Below are positions 1-8,102 of a stretch of DNA of 64,000 nucleotides, piece after piece. The notes under the pieces are model-generated. The model was given only the letters and a program-made list of their open reading frames with translations. It had not been told where the DNA came from and did no database searches. Position 1 is the stretch's first letter. Each line of letters opens with the position of its first letter. The DNA is from Nonomuraea sp. NEAU-A123 (GTDB taxonomy: Bacteria; Actinomycetota; Actinomycetes; Streptosporangiales; Streptosporangiaceae), in contig NZ_JAHFZZ010000006.1 of assembly GCF_018603905.1 (NCBI RefSeq), positions 310,001 to 374,000 of the forward strand, given 5' to 3'. A program made the translations under genes and the position numbers.

Positions 1-116
1 GAATCCACCCTCGCCCTCCTGACGTGACCACAATGCCGACCGCGCTGAACCCCGGTCGTACCGGACTCCGGCCGCACTCAGTCCCGGCGTATTGAACTTG
101 GAAAGAGGGATTTCAG

Positions 117-1331
117 ATGACAGACGCTGAACTTCGTCAGCGGGCGTTGAAGGTCGTGCCCGGCGGTATGTACGGGCACCTCAACGCGGCGATCTTCGCC
201 CCCGGATACCCGCAGTTCTTCGAGCGGGGCGAAGGCTGCCGGCAGTGGGATGTGGACGGCCGGGAGTACATCGACTTCATGTGTAGTTGGGGCCCGGTCG
301 TGCTCGGGCACCGGCATCCGCGTGTGGAGGAGGCGGCCGCGCGGCAGCTCGCTCTCGGCGACTGCCTCAACGGGCCGGGCGCGGTCATGGTCGAGCTGGC
401 CGAGCTGCTGGTCGACACCGTGCCCAGCGCCGACTGGGCGATGTTCTCCAAGAACGGCACCGACGCCACCACGCAGGCGCTCATGGTCGCCCGAGCCGCC
501 ACCGGCCGCACGAAGGTGCTGATGGCCCACGGCGCCTACCACGGAGCCGACCCCTGGTGCACCCCGTCGCTCGCCGGGACGACGCCGAACGAGCGGGCCG
601 ACCTGGTGGAGTTCGACTACAACTCGATCGAGTCGCTGGAGGCCGCGGCGGCCACGGTCGAGGGGGATGTCGCGGCGATCATCGTGACGCCGTTCAAACA
701 CGACTCCTTCGAGGATCAGGAACTGGTAGAGCCTGCTTTCGCGCGGGCCGCCCGGGCGCTGGCCGACCGGATCGGGGCCGCGCTGGTGATCGACGACGTG
801 CGGGCGGGGTTCAGGATCGACTTGCGGGGCTCGTGGGAGCCCTATGGCGTACGGCCGGACCTGACGGCGTGGTCCAAGGCCATGGCGAACGGTTACCCGA
901 TAGCCGCCGTGACCGGCACGGACGCGTTGCGCGGGCCGGCGCAGTCGCTGTATTCGACGGGATCGTTCTGGTTCTCGGCCGTGGCGATGGCGGCGGCGAA
1001 GGCGACGATCGAGACGCTGCGCGACACCGAGGGCATCGCGACCATGGAGCGGGCCGGGACGCAGCTACGTGAGGGGCTGTATGGGCAGGCCAAGGCGCAC
1101 GGGTTCGTGGTGAACCAGACCGGGCCCGTGACCATCCCGTGGCTGAGCTTCGACGGCGACGCCGACCTGTCGACCGCCCTGTACTGGAGTGACGCCTGCC
1201 TGCGGCACGGCGTGTACATCCACCCGTGGCACAACTGGTTCATGTCGGCGGCGCACACGGAGGAGGACGTGGCACGGGCCCTGGAGGGAACCGACCTGGC
1301 CTTCGCCGAGACCCGAGCCCACTTCGGCTGA
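117..1331 (+). CDS. Class III PLP-dependent aminotransferase (glutamate-1-semialdehyde aminomutase-like)
   Basis: The 404-residue protein has the fold-type I class III aminotransferase layout. A phosphate-binding NGTDAT segment lies near residue 113, VIDDVRAGFR near residue 224 carries the PLP-binding aspartate, and the Schiff-base lysine is K254 in SKAMANGYP. It resembles glutamate-1-semialdehyde aminomutases, but the hemL context is absent and the substrate cannot be read from sequence. The ATG at 117 follows an AGAGGGA ribosome site at about 104. The next gene cluster imports amino sugars, so a role with amino-sugar-derived aldehydes is possible, but that is only inference. Confidence 0.9.
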   Translation: MTDAELRQRALKVVPGGMYGHLNAAIFAPGYPQFFERGEGCRQWDVDGREYIDFMCSWGPVVLGHRHPRVEEAAARQLALGDCLNGPGAVMVELAELLVDTVPSADWAMFSKNGTDATTQALMVARAATGRTKVLMAHGAYHGADPWCTPSLAGTTPNERADLVEFDYNSIESLEAAAATVEGDVAAIIVTPFKHDSFEDQELVEPAFARAARALADRIGAALVIDDVRAGFRIDLRGSWEPYGVRPDLTAWSKAMANGYPIAAVTGTDALRGPAQSLYSTGSFWFSAVAMAAAKATIETLRDTEGIATMERAGTQLREGLYGQAKAHGFVVNQTGPVTIPWLSFDGDADLSTALYWSDACLRHGVYIHPWHNWFMSAAHTEEDVARALEGTDLAFAETRAHFG

Positions 1332-1523
1332 AGTACGAGGTGAGTACGAGCAGATGAGCGAGGCGGGCACGAGTAGCTGAGTACGAGTACAGGCGCGGCT
1401 ACGGGTGGCCGTTTGGGCGGCGGCCCTCTACTGTCCTTCATGTAGGACGATCGCGGCAAAAGTTACGTCTCGATTGCGCCCCTTGACGTGCGCGGGCGGC
1501 CGTTCGTACCTTCGGGCAAACGG

Positions 1524-1540
1524 TTAGGAAACTTTCCTAA
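1524..1540. promoter_or_regulatory. Perfect 17-bp operator-like palindrome upstream of ngcEFG
   Basis: TTAGGAAACTTTCCTAA is an exact inverted repeat of two 8-bp arms around one C. It ends 22 bp before the ngcE start and just upstream of its ribosome site, the usual position for a repressor operator on a sugar importer. It does not match the DasR consensus (ACTGGTCTAGACCACT type). A ROK- or LacI-type regulator is my guess. Confidence 0.7.
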
Positions 1541-1562
1541 TCCGTCCTCTTCAGGAGCCCCC

Positions 1563-3008
1563 ATGACCCACCCGGGAGAGATCACTCGTCGTCAGCTGCT
1601 GCGCCGAATCGGCCTGACCGCGTTCGTCGCCGGTCCCGGCGCGGGCCTGCTGAGCGCCTGCGCCACCAGCGGCGCCGGCGACGAGCCCGCCGCGACGCCG
1701 ACCGGCTCGATCGGCGTCTCCGCCGACCCCAAGAACCCGTTCGGCGTCGACGCCAAGAAGCCGCTGGAGGTCACGATCTTCAGCGGCGGGTACGGCGACG
1801 CGTACGCCAAAGACCTGCACGAGGAGATGTACAAGAAGCGGTTCCCCGGAGCGACGGTCAAGCACAACGCGACCCAGCAGATCGGCACCCAGCTTCGCCC
1901 GCGCTTCGTCAGCGGCGATGTGCCCGATGTGGTCAACAACTCGGGCCCTGAGGCGCTCGACCTGGCCGCCATGGCCACCGAGGGCCAGCTTGCCGACCTG
2001 ACCGCGCTGTTCGACGCGCCTTCGCTCGACGATCCGGCCAAGAAGGTCCGCGACACCGTGACGCCGGCCGTACTGGACAACGCGAAGATCGACGACAAGA
2101 ACCTCGTCCTGAACTACACCGTCTCCCACCGCGCGCTCTGGTACAACGCGAAGCTCTTCGCCGACAAGGGGTGGACGCTCCCGAAGACGTGGGCGGAGTT
2201 CAAGGCGCTCGGCGAGACGGCGAAGCAGGAGGGCATCCTGCTGTTCGCCTATCCCGGGCAGAAGGGTCCGTACTACCAGCTCTGGAACGCTCTCTACACG
2301 GCCGCCAAGATCGGCGGCAACCAGGTCATCATCGACATCGACAACCTGGTCGACAACGCCTGGAACGCCGAGCCGATGAAGCAGTCGGTGACCGCCTGGG
2401 TGGAGATCCAGACGCTGTATGGCGATAAAGCGTACTTCGGTCTCGATCACACCCAGACCCAGGTCAAGCAGCTCCAGAACAAGCTGCTCTTCTACCCGGT
2501 CGGCTCGTGGATCGAGAACGAGATGGCCAAGGACAAGCCCAAGGACTTCGAGTACGCCATCGCCCCGGTTCCCGACGTCACCGCCGCCGACAAGATGCCG
2601 TACGGGGCCATCCAGGTGGGCGTCGGCGAGAACTTCTTCGTCTCCGCCAAAGGCAAGAACCCGCAGGGCGGCCTGGAATATCTCCGCATCATGCTGTCGA
2701 AGGAAGGCGCCAAAGGCTTCACCGAGAAGACGCTGAACCTCACCGTGGTCAACGGCGCGGCCGAAGGGCTGGACCTCACTCCGGGCCTCAAAAGCGCGGC
2801 CAAGGCGCAGGACACCGCCGGGCAGAACATCATCACCGACGCCCGTTTCGAGGGCTGGTACAAGGAACTGTTCGACTACGGCACCCAGCAGATCAACGTG
2901 GTCATGGCCGGGCGCATCACTCCCGAGAAGTTCTGCCAGAACATGCAGAAGAAGGCGGACGCCATCAAGAAGGACCCGTCCGTCTCCAAGCAGACGCGGG
3001 GCCAGTAA
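1563..3008 (+). CDS. ngcE: N-acetylglucosamine/chitobiose ABC transporter, substrate-binding lipoprotein
   Basis: The 481-residue extracellular solute-binding protein starts with a twin-arginine signal (RRQLLRR from R9) and a lipobox LSAC with lipidated Cys33. It is therefore likely exported folded and anchored outside the membrane. The body matches my memory of NgcE/DasA-type GlcNAc and diacetylchitobiose binding proteins, including the KKPLEVTIFSGGYGDAY start of the mature domain. ATG 1563 is preferred over upstream in-frame codons because AGGAG sits about 8 bp ahead and the Tat signal then begins properly. Two permease genes follow within 3 bp. No ATPase gene is present, as is usual for importers energised by a shared MsiK-type ATPase. 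Confidence 0.88.
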   Translation: MTHPGEITRRQLLRRIGLTAFVAGPGAGLLSACATSGAGDEPAATPTGSIGVSADPKNPFGVDAKKPLEVTIFSGGYGDAYAKDLHEEMYKKRFPGATVKHNATQQIGTQLRPRFVSGDVPDVVNNSGPEALDLAAMATEGQLADLTALFDAPSLDDPAKKVRDTVTPAVLDNAKIDDKNLVLNYTVSHRALWYNAKLFADKGWTLPKTWAEFKALGETAKQEGILLFAYPGQKGPYYQLWNALYTAAKIGGNQVIIDIDNLVDNAWNAEPMKQSVTAWVEIQTLYGDKAYFGLDHTQTQVKQLQNKLLFYPVGSWIENEMAKDKPKDFEYAIAPVPDVTAADKMPYGAIQVGVGENFFVSAKGKNPQGGLEYLRIMLSKEGAKGFTEKTLNLTVVNGAAEGLDLTPGLKSAAKAQDTAGQNIITDARFEGWYKELFDYGTQQINVVMAGRITPEKFCQNMQKKADAIKKDPSVSKQTRGQ

Positions 3009-3011
3009 CCC

Positions 3012-3926
3012 ATGCAGCGGTTGCGCAAGTACGGGTTCGTCGCCGGGTTTCTCGCCGTTCCGGTCGCGCTCTACTCGGTGTTCGTGATCAGCCCTTACAT
3101 CCAGGCGTTCCAGATCTCCCTGACGGACTGGAACGGCTACAAGTCGAGGCTGCACTACGTCGGGTTCGACAACTTCACCCGGCTGTTCGGGGACGAGGTC
3201 TTCTGGCGGGCCCTGCGCAATCACGGAATCCTGCTGCTCGTGCTGCCGCTCGTGACGGTGGTCATCGCGTTGTTCTTCGCGTTCCTGCTGAACCTGGGTG
3301 GTGGGTCGCGGGGCGCGGGAATGAAGGGTATTTGGGGGTCGAAGTTCTATCGGGTGGTGTTCTTCTTCCCCCAGGTGCTCGCCGTGGCCGTGGTCGGAGT
3401 GCTGTTCAAGGCCGTTTACCGGCCCGACGAGAGCGGTGTGATCAACGGAGCCCTGATCAAGCTGGGTTTCGATCCCGTCGGCTGGCTCATCGAACCGAAC
3501 CTGGCCCTCTGGGCGATACTCGCGGTGATGATCTGGCAGGCCGTCGGTTTCTACGTGGTGCTCTTCTCGGCCGGAATGGCCGCCATCCCGAAGGACTACT
3601 TCGAGGCGGCGGCGCTCGACGGAGCGGGCCGGGTGCGGCTGTTCTTCTCGATAACGCTGCCGCTGCTGCGCGACACCATCCAGGTGGGCTGGGTGTATTT
3701 GGGGATCGCGGCGTTCGACGGGTTCGCGCTGATCCTGGTGCTCGCCGGGGACAAAGGAGAGCCCGACGGGGCCACGACCGTGTTGCCGGTGGAAATCTGG
3801 AAGACCGCGTTCACCTATTCCAAGGTCGGCTACGCCTCGGCTATGGGGGTCGTGCTGTTCTTTCTCACCGTGACGTTCGCGGTGCTGACCCTGCGCACCA
3901 CGCGGCGGGAGAGGATCGAGCTCTGA
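3012..3926 (+). CDS. ngcF: Sugar ABC transporter permease, MalF type
   Basis: The 304-residue integral membrane protein has about six hydrophobic segments. The cytoplasmic EAA loop (EAAALDGAG near residue 198) docks the ATPase. It starts 3 bp after ngcE and its stop is 1 bp before ngcG, so the three genes form one transcriptional unit. The first transmembrane helix (FVAGFLAVPVALYSVFVI) lies at the N-terminus with few preceding residues. Specificity for GlcNAc or chitobiose is inferred from the binding protein. Confidence 0.88.
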   Translation: MQRLRKYGFVAGFLAVPVALYSVFVISPYIQAFQISLTDWNGYKSRLHYVGFDNFTRLFGDEVFWRALRNHGILLLVLPLVTVVIALFFAFLLNLGGGSRGAGMKGIWGSKFYRVVFFFPQVLAVAVVGVLFKAVYRPDESGVINGALIKLGFDPVGWLIEPNLALWAILAVMIWQAVGFYVVLFSAGMAAIPKDYFEAAALDGAGRVRLFFSITLPLLRDTIQVGWVYLGIAAFDGFALILVLAGDKGEPDGATTVLPVEIWKTAFTYSKVGYASAMGVVLFFLTVTFAVLTLRTTRRERIEL

Positions 3927-3927
3927 C

Positions 3928-4782
3928 ATGGCCATGCCTCGTCCGGCCAGACCGCGGCCCAGCATGCTCGGCGGCCTTTCGCATGTGGCGCTCTTCATCT
4001 GGGCGCTGCTGATCATCCTGCCGCTGCTCTGGACGTTCCTCGCGTCCTTCAAGAACAACACGGAGATCTTCGGGGACGCGCTTCAACTGCCCGGCCAGTT
4101 GCGGCTCGACGCCTGGGGGCGGGCCTGGGACAAGGCCCACGTGGGGCAGTACATGCTCAACACCGTCATCGTCGTATTTTTCAGCACGTTGGGGACGATG
4201 CTGTTCGGCTCGATGGCGGCGTATGTCCTGGCGCGCTACCAGTTTTTCGGCAATAAGGTGATTTATTACCTCTTTGTGGCCGGGATGGCGTTTCCGATCT
4301 TCCTGGCGCTGGGGCCGCTGTTCTTCGTCGTCCTCCAGCTCGGCCTGCTGAACTCTCACGTCGGGCTCATCCTGGTCTACATCGCGTACTCGCTGCCGTT
4401 CACGGTCTTCTTCTTGGCCGCATTTTTCCGTACATTGCCGGATGCCGTGGCCGAGGCGGCAGCGATCGACGGCGCCTCCCACACGCGCACGTTCTTCCAG
4501 ATCATGCTCCCCATGGCCAAGCCCGGCCTGATCAGCATCACCATCTTCAACGTGCTCGGCCAGTGGAACCAGTACCTGCTGCCCCTGGTCCTCCTCACCG
4601 ACGACAAGGACAAGTGGGTCATCACCCAGGGCATCGCCGACATCTCCACCATCGCCGGCTACGAGGCCGACTGGCCGAGCCTGTTCGCCGCCCTCTGCAT
4701 GGCGATCATCCCCGTGATGATCGTCTACATCATCTTCCAACGCCAGATCCAGTCCGGGCTCGGCGCGGGGACGCTGAAGTAA
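3928..4782 (+). CDS. ngcG: Sugar ABC transporter permease, MalG type
   Basis: The 284-residue partner permease has an N-terminal helix near residues 13-33, several further membrane segments and the EAA-loop motif EAAAIDGAS near residue 172. It ends with the basic QRQIQSGLGAGTLK tail common in MalG/NgcG-type subunits. One base separates it from ngcF, indicating translational coupling. Together the two permeases make the heterodimeric channel for the lipoprotein encoded first in the operon. Confidence 0.88.
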   Translation: MAMPRPARPRPSMLGGLSHVALFIWALLIILPLLWTFLASFKNNTEIFGDALQLPGQLRLDAWGRAWDKAHVGQYMLNTVIVVFFSTLGTMLFGSMAAYVLARYQFFGNKVIYYLFVAGMAFPIFLALGPLFFVVLQLGLLNSHVGLILVYIAYSLPFTVFFLAAFFRTLPDAVAEAAAIDGASHTRTFFQIMLPMAKPGLISITIFNVLGQWNQYLLPLVLLTDDKDKWVITQGIADISTIAGYEADWPSLFAALCMAIIPVMIVYIIFQRQIQSGLGAGTLK

Positions 4783-4791
4783 CGTGAGCGT

Positions 4792-5067
4792 ATGGACGTC
4801 GACAGCAAGCTCAACGACCTGCCCGAATGGCGTAGAGAAGGCAACGAGATCCGGCGCACGATCACCGCGCCCGACTTCCCCACGGCCATCCGGATCGTCG
4901 ACGAGATCGCGGTCCAGGCCGAAGAGCTGAACCACCATCCCGACATCGACATCCGGTGGCGCAAACTCCACCTCGCGCTGACCACCCACGACAAAGGGGG
5001 CCTCACGGAGAACGACTTCACCCTGGCCGGCCTGATCGACGGGATCGCCGCCAAACACGGTGCGTAG
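4792..5067 (+). CDS. Pterin-4a-carbinolamine dehydratase (4a-hydroxytetrahydrobiopterin dehydratase)
   Basis: The 91-residue protein fits the PCD/DCoH family in length and motifs: the conserved W near residue 13, the ELNHHPDIDIRW active-site block with paired histidines, and a later LTTHDKGGLTENDF segment. The known enzyme recycles 4a-hydroxytetrahydropterin after aromatic amino-acid hydroxylation and can bind transcription factors. It begins 9 bp after ngcG and may be cotranscribed, although its function is unrelated to sugar import. The Shine-Dalgarno is weak (GTGAGCG). Confidence 0.9.
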   Translation: MDVDSKLNDLPEWRREGNEIRRTITAPDFPTAIRIVDEIAVQAEELNHHPDIDIRWRKLHLALTTHDKGGLTENDFTLAGLIDGIAAKHGA

Positions 5068-5182
5068 CTAGTCGGTTACTCGCTAGAGTGGTGGCCCCGT
5101 GAGCCTGGCCCAGGCTCGTCACCGCTTCCGGGGGTTCCCATGCGCCTGCCCACACCCGCCACCGCACCGAGGATGCCCGCAT

Positions 5183-5385
5183 CCGTCCGCCTGCCCGGCC
5201 GGTCACCGCGCCCCGGATACCCTGGCTTCGTCGTCGAAGAGAAGTCGGCCGCACACGGGCCCGTCCGCGTTCCCGGTCAGCCGCTTCGCGCCGGATATCC
5301 CGGCTTCGTCGTCGTAGAGAAGTCCGCCGATCTGGGCGGCGCCGCGCGTGAGTCCGTCCGGGGGCCCGGTCGGCTGAGGGCGCGC
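5183..5385. repeat. 78-bp direct repeat, about 2.4 units, before the SOD-like lipoprotein
   Basis: The GGATACCCTGGCTTCGTCGTC stretch at about 5215 recurs with minor changes (GGATATCCCGGCTTCGTCG) at 5293, a spacing of 78 bp. The flanking CCGTCCGC...CCCGGTC sequence recurs with the same period and begins a third partial unit near 5354. Because 78 is divisible by 3 the reading frame stays open through the array, which makes the following gene appear about 80 codons longer than its family. Apart from the array, 5068-5385 shows only a short AT-richer stretch (5068-5090) that may hold a promoter. Confidence 0.75.
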
Positions 5386-5928
5386 GTGTCAGCGTTGATG
5401 CTGGTCCTCGCGGTCGCGGGGTGCGCGCAGAGCCCGTCCGATCCAGCGGCTGACAAGGATGCCGCCCACAGCGCCAGCCCCAGCGTCGTTTCGGCGCCCA
5501 CCTCGCTCACGGGCGCGGGGGAGTTCAAGCGACACGCCACGGCGGCCATCGTCTACAACCGCAAGTTGGTGCCCAAGGGTGCCCAGGCGAGCCTGACCGC
5601 CGAGTCCACCGGCGGCAAGACGGTGACCTCGCTGGTGGTGGAAGGGCTGCTGCCCGACCATCGGTATGGCGCCCACCTCCACGTCGCGCCCTGCGGGACC
5701 CGTCCCGGTGACGCGGGCGCGCACTTCCAGCACATAGCCGGTCGGGCTGACGCCTCAAGCGAGGTGTGGCTGGACCTGAAGACGGACGACTCCGGCGCCG
5801 GGCGCGCCACCGCCCACCACGACTGGCCGCTGACGGGCGCCATGCCCCGATCCCTGGTCCTCCACGCCACCGCCACCGCCCCATCCGACCCGCCCGCCCC
5901 GCGCATCGCCTGCCTCACCCTTAGCTAA
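5386..5928 (+). CDS. Cu/Zn superoxide dismutase-family lipoprotein
   Basis: From GTG 5386 the product is 180 residues. It opens with a short hydrophobic stretch ending in the lipobox VAGC, so it is probably a membrane-anchored extracytoplasmic protein. The body has a SodC-type arrangement: YGAHLHVAPCG (metal His pair plus disulphide Cys), then AHFQH, a bridging histidine region, TAHHDWPL, and a terminal RIACLTLS with the partner Cys. Family knowledge suggests superoxide dismutation or a SodC-like copper-binding role. The start is uncertain: AGGG lies 5 bp before GTG 5386, and ATG 5398 is an alternative. An upstream extension to 5140 runs through a 78-bp repeat and is doubtful. Confidence 0.72.
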   Translation: MSALMLVLAVAGCAQSPSDPAADKDAAHSASPSVVSAPTSLTGAGEFKRHATAAIVYNRKLVPKGAQASLTAESTGGKTVTSLVVEGLLPDHRYGAHLHVAPCGTRPGDAGAHFQHIAGRADASSEVWLDLKTDDSGAGRATAHHDWPLTGAMPRSLVLHATATAPSDPPAPRIACLTLS

Positions 5929-5956
5929 GTGCTCGTTGCTTTGAAGAGCAGTTTTC

Positions 5957-6064
5957 CTTTACGGCCGGCATGGGCCAGCCCCACCCGCCACACGTGGCCG
6001 GGCTCCCTCCAGGGGCACGCTCCTCCGGTTTACGTGGCTGGGCGCCGTGACGTGCGCACTCTTG
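5957..6064 (-). repeat. 108-bp dispersed element, copy A
   Basis: Read on the minus strand, this segment aligns without a gap to 57610-57717 (about 84% identical by eye) and to 18741-18834. Shared landmarks are CACGTCACGGC, a GGAGGAGCGT block, GCGGGTGGGG and a terminal CCATGCCGGCCGTAAA. It lies 29 bp beyond the stop of the SOD-like gene, oriented toward it. It contains a GCCACGTGTGGC inverted repeat. It may act as a terminator or structured RNA, but its size exceeds a simple hairpin. Confidence 0.8.
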
Positions 6065-6218
6065 GCCGATCCCGTGGTCATTCGTAGGCCACTTCCGTGG
6101 TGGTTCGTAGGCCACATCCGGGGCGGTTTGTAGGCCGCTTCCGTGGTGGTTCGTAAGCCACATCCGTCGTGGTTCGTAGCCCGCTTCCACCACACTTCGT
6201 TGGCCGATGCCGTGGGTG
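6058..6218. repeat. 23-bp tandem repeat array (about 6-7 units)
   Basis: Units beginning at 6081, 6104, 6127, 6150, 6173 and 6196 share the pattern TTCGTAGGCCAC..CCGTGGTGG with a strict 23-bp period. A degenerate unit precedes them and decayed sequence follows to about 6300. Several units carry a small inverted repeat, CCAC-TTCC-GTGG. A period of 23 breaks any reading frame, so the array is non-coding. The remainder of the 5929-6458 gap holds copy A of the 108-bp element and the promoter region of the LtrA-like gene. Confidence 0.85.
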
Positions 6219-6458
6219 TTTGAGGCCCGGTTCTGCGGCCCGGTTCCGTAGGTCGTTTCGTGGGACGATAGCGTCGCCGTTCGTCGGCCGTTTCGGGGTC
6301 ATCCGCAGGAAGTGGCTTGCCCATTCGCCCAGCCCGAGCGCGGTCGGTGATCATCGACCTGTGGCCACAGCGTTCCCCATCCCCAGCTGGGCCCATTAAC
6401 CCGTACACAACAGACCTCCAGGGCGGCATAATTACACGATTACACGTGGGAGGTACGG

Positions 6459-7559
6459 GTGGGTAGGAGCTGGCAGCCGCCTCGGTTACGGCTGTTCGAG
6501 GGGGTGCAGCGGCGGGCCACCTGGCTGGAGTTGCTGTATGACCTGGTGTTCGTCGTGGCCGTGGCCGAGTTGGCCGATGTGCTGGCCGAAGGGACCGAGG
6601 TCGGGCAGGTTTTAGCGTTCGTCGGGTTGTTCGTTCCCGTCTGGTGGGCCTGGGCGGGATATGTGTTCTACGCGAACCGATTTGACACCGACGACGTGAG
6701 CCATCGCCTACTCGTACTGCCCCAAATCCTGGCCATCGCGACGATGGCCGCGAGCGTGGGCGAAATCGGGGAGCGGTCCGCGTTGTTCGCGCTCTCCTAC
6801 GTGGCCGTGCGGGTTTTGCTGATCGTGGCCTACCTGCGGGCGGGGCGGCACGTGCCCGAAGGGCGGCCGCTGACCAGCCGTTATGTGGCCGGGTTCACGG
6901 TGTCGGCGGTCATCTGGGTGGCGTCGCTGGCCGTCGAGCCGCCACAGCGCTATGTGCTGTGGGGCGTCGCCATGGTGATCGATCTCGCCACACCGCTGCT
7001 GGCGCGGCGGCACCAGGGCGCACTGCCGCCGCAGAGTGAACACCTGCCTGAGCGGTTCGGGCTGTTCGTGGTAATCGTGCTGGGCGAGGTCGTCGCCGCG
7101 GTGGTGGTCGGGTTGAAGGGGCAGGCGGTCACGCCGGTCACGCTGCTGATCGCCCTCGCGGGCATCGCGATCGCCATGGCCTTCTGGTGGCTGTACTTCG
7201 GCCACATCGACGAGTCCGTGGTATTGCGTACTCAGATGGCGGGTCAGGTCTGGGTCTACTCCCATCTGCCGCTGTCGCTGGGGTTGATCGCGTTCGGCAT
7301 CGGGATCGAGCACGCGATCGCCCATCCCGGCACGGGCTGGGCCGTCGGCGTACCCGCCGCGGTGGTGTTCGTCACCCTCGGGCTCCAGCACCTGTGCTCC
7401 AACGACCGGCTCGCCGCCGGCGTCCGCTTGGCGGCCGGCGCGCTCACGCTGGTCACGTCCGCGCTCCCGGCCGCGCTGGCGCTCCCCTTGATTCTCTTGT
7501 ACGGCGCGGCGCAGGTCGCCTACGACCTTCGCCGGCCCCTGCCCGGAGGAGAGGCATGA
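6459..7559 (+). CDS. Low-temperature-requirement A (LtrA)-like membrane protein
   Basis: The 366-residue polytopic protein opens with the family signature TWLELLYDLVFVVAVAELA (residues about 22-40). It has roughly ten hydrophobic segments and the conserved ERFGLFVVIVLGE region near residue 198. LtrA proteins are widespread in actinobacteria, but their biochemical role is not settled. The GTG start at 6459 has GGGAGG about 6 bp upstream. Its last four bases overlap the start of the next gene, so the two are translationally coupled. Confidence 0.85.
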   Translation: MGRSWQPPRLRLFEGVQRRATWLELLYDLVFVVAVAELADVLAEGTEVGQVLAFVGLFVPVWWAWAGYVFYANRFDTDDVSHRLLVLPQILAIATMAASVGEIGERSALFALSYVAVRVLLIVAYLRAGRHVPEGRPLTSRYVAGFTVSAVIWVASLAVEPPQRYVLWGVAMVIDLATPLLARRHQGALPPQSEHLPERFGLFVVIVLGEVVAAVVVGLKGQAVTPVTLLIALAGIAIAMAFWWLYFGHIDESVVLRTQMAGQVWVYSHLPLSLGLIAFGIGIEHAIAHPGTGWAVGVPAAVVFVTLGLQHLCSNDRLAAGVRLAAGALTLVTSALPAALALPLILLYGAAQVAYDLRRPLPGGEA

Positions 7560-7885
7560 CTCTCATGGACTTGTTCGACCGCCAGCTGGCCGCGATCGCG
7601 GACCGAGACCTGGAGGCCCTGCTGGCGCAGTATCACGACGACGCCATGGTCGTCCGCTTGGACCGTGTGGCCAGGGGACCCGCCGAGATCCGCGAGCTGT
7701 TCACCGGGTACCTGGCCGCCAAGCCGGAGGTGGTCGAGGTCACGTCGCTCCAGGTGGTGGACGACGTCGTCTTCTACTGCGCCCTCATGACCATCGCCGG
7801 CAACAAGGTCACCACGTTCGGCACGCTGGTGATCAGGGACGGCAAGATCTGGCGCCAGACCGCCGCCGCCCTGCCATCGACGTGA
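7556..7885 (+). CDS. NTF2-fold/SnoaL-like small protein
   Basis: The 109-residue protein has the fold pattern of SnoaL/NTF2-like proteins: an N-terminal helix (DLFDRQLAAIADRDLEALLAQYHDDAMVV), GPAEIRELFTGYLAAKP, and alternating strands ending TLVIRDGKIWRQTAA. Such domains are used as small-molecule binding or isomerase modules, and no catalytic residues can be assigned here. ATG 7556 overlaps the LtrA-like stop as ATGA and is preceded by GGAGGAGAGGC, an excellent ribosome site that rejects the longer in-frame ORF starting at 7187. Confidence 0.85.
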   Translation: MTLMDLFDRQLAAIADRDLEALLAQYHDDAMVVRLDRVARGPAEIRELFTGYLAAKPEVVEVTSLQVVDDVVFYCALMTIAGNKVTTFGTLVIRDGKIWRQTAAALPST

Positions 7886-7899
7886 CCACCCGCCGCTGA

Positions 7900-8100
7900 C
7901 CACCTGTGGCCGGCCACCCGCAGCCGGCCGCGCACATCCGACTACGGGCAGTCGGCCGCGCACAGTCGGCCACGGGCGGCCGACCGCTCAGGCCCGGCTA
8001 CGTCCGTAGCGGGCTGACCGTGCACAGCCCACGATGGGTGGCCGACCGCGCACAGCCAGCCCACTATGGGCAGCTGACCGCGCACAGGCCGTCAGCTCGG
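7900..8100. repeat. Degenerate 28-34-bp tandem repeats
   Basis: The motif CGACCGCGCACAG or close variants (CGGCCGCGCACA, TGACCGTGCACAG) recurs about six times between 7922 and 8090, separated by imperfect CCCACTATGGGCAG-like segments. Unit length drifts from 28 to 34 bp, so it is not a CRISPR array. It fills the space between two convergently oriented NTF2-fold genes. Confidence 0.6.
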
Positions 8101-8102
8101 CC

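Noticed and set aside
1551..4061. 836-codon open frame on the minus strand opposite ngcEF
   Set aside because: It is a GC-bias shadow: composition is Arg/Asp/Gly/Leu/His-rich, no domain is seen, and the opposite strand holds clear transporter genes.
5140..5385. N-terminal extension of the SOD-like lipoprotein
   Set aside because: It consists of 78-bp repeats and would bury the signal peptide about 85 residues inside the protein.
6058..8100. Possible CRISPR arrays
   Set aside because: Repeats are directly adjacent without unique spacers, drift in length, and there are no cas genes.
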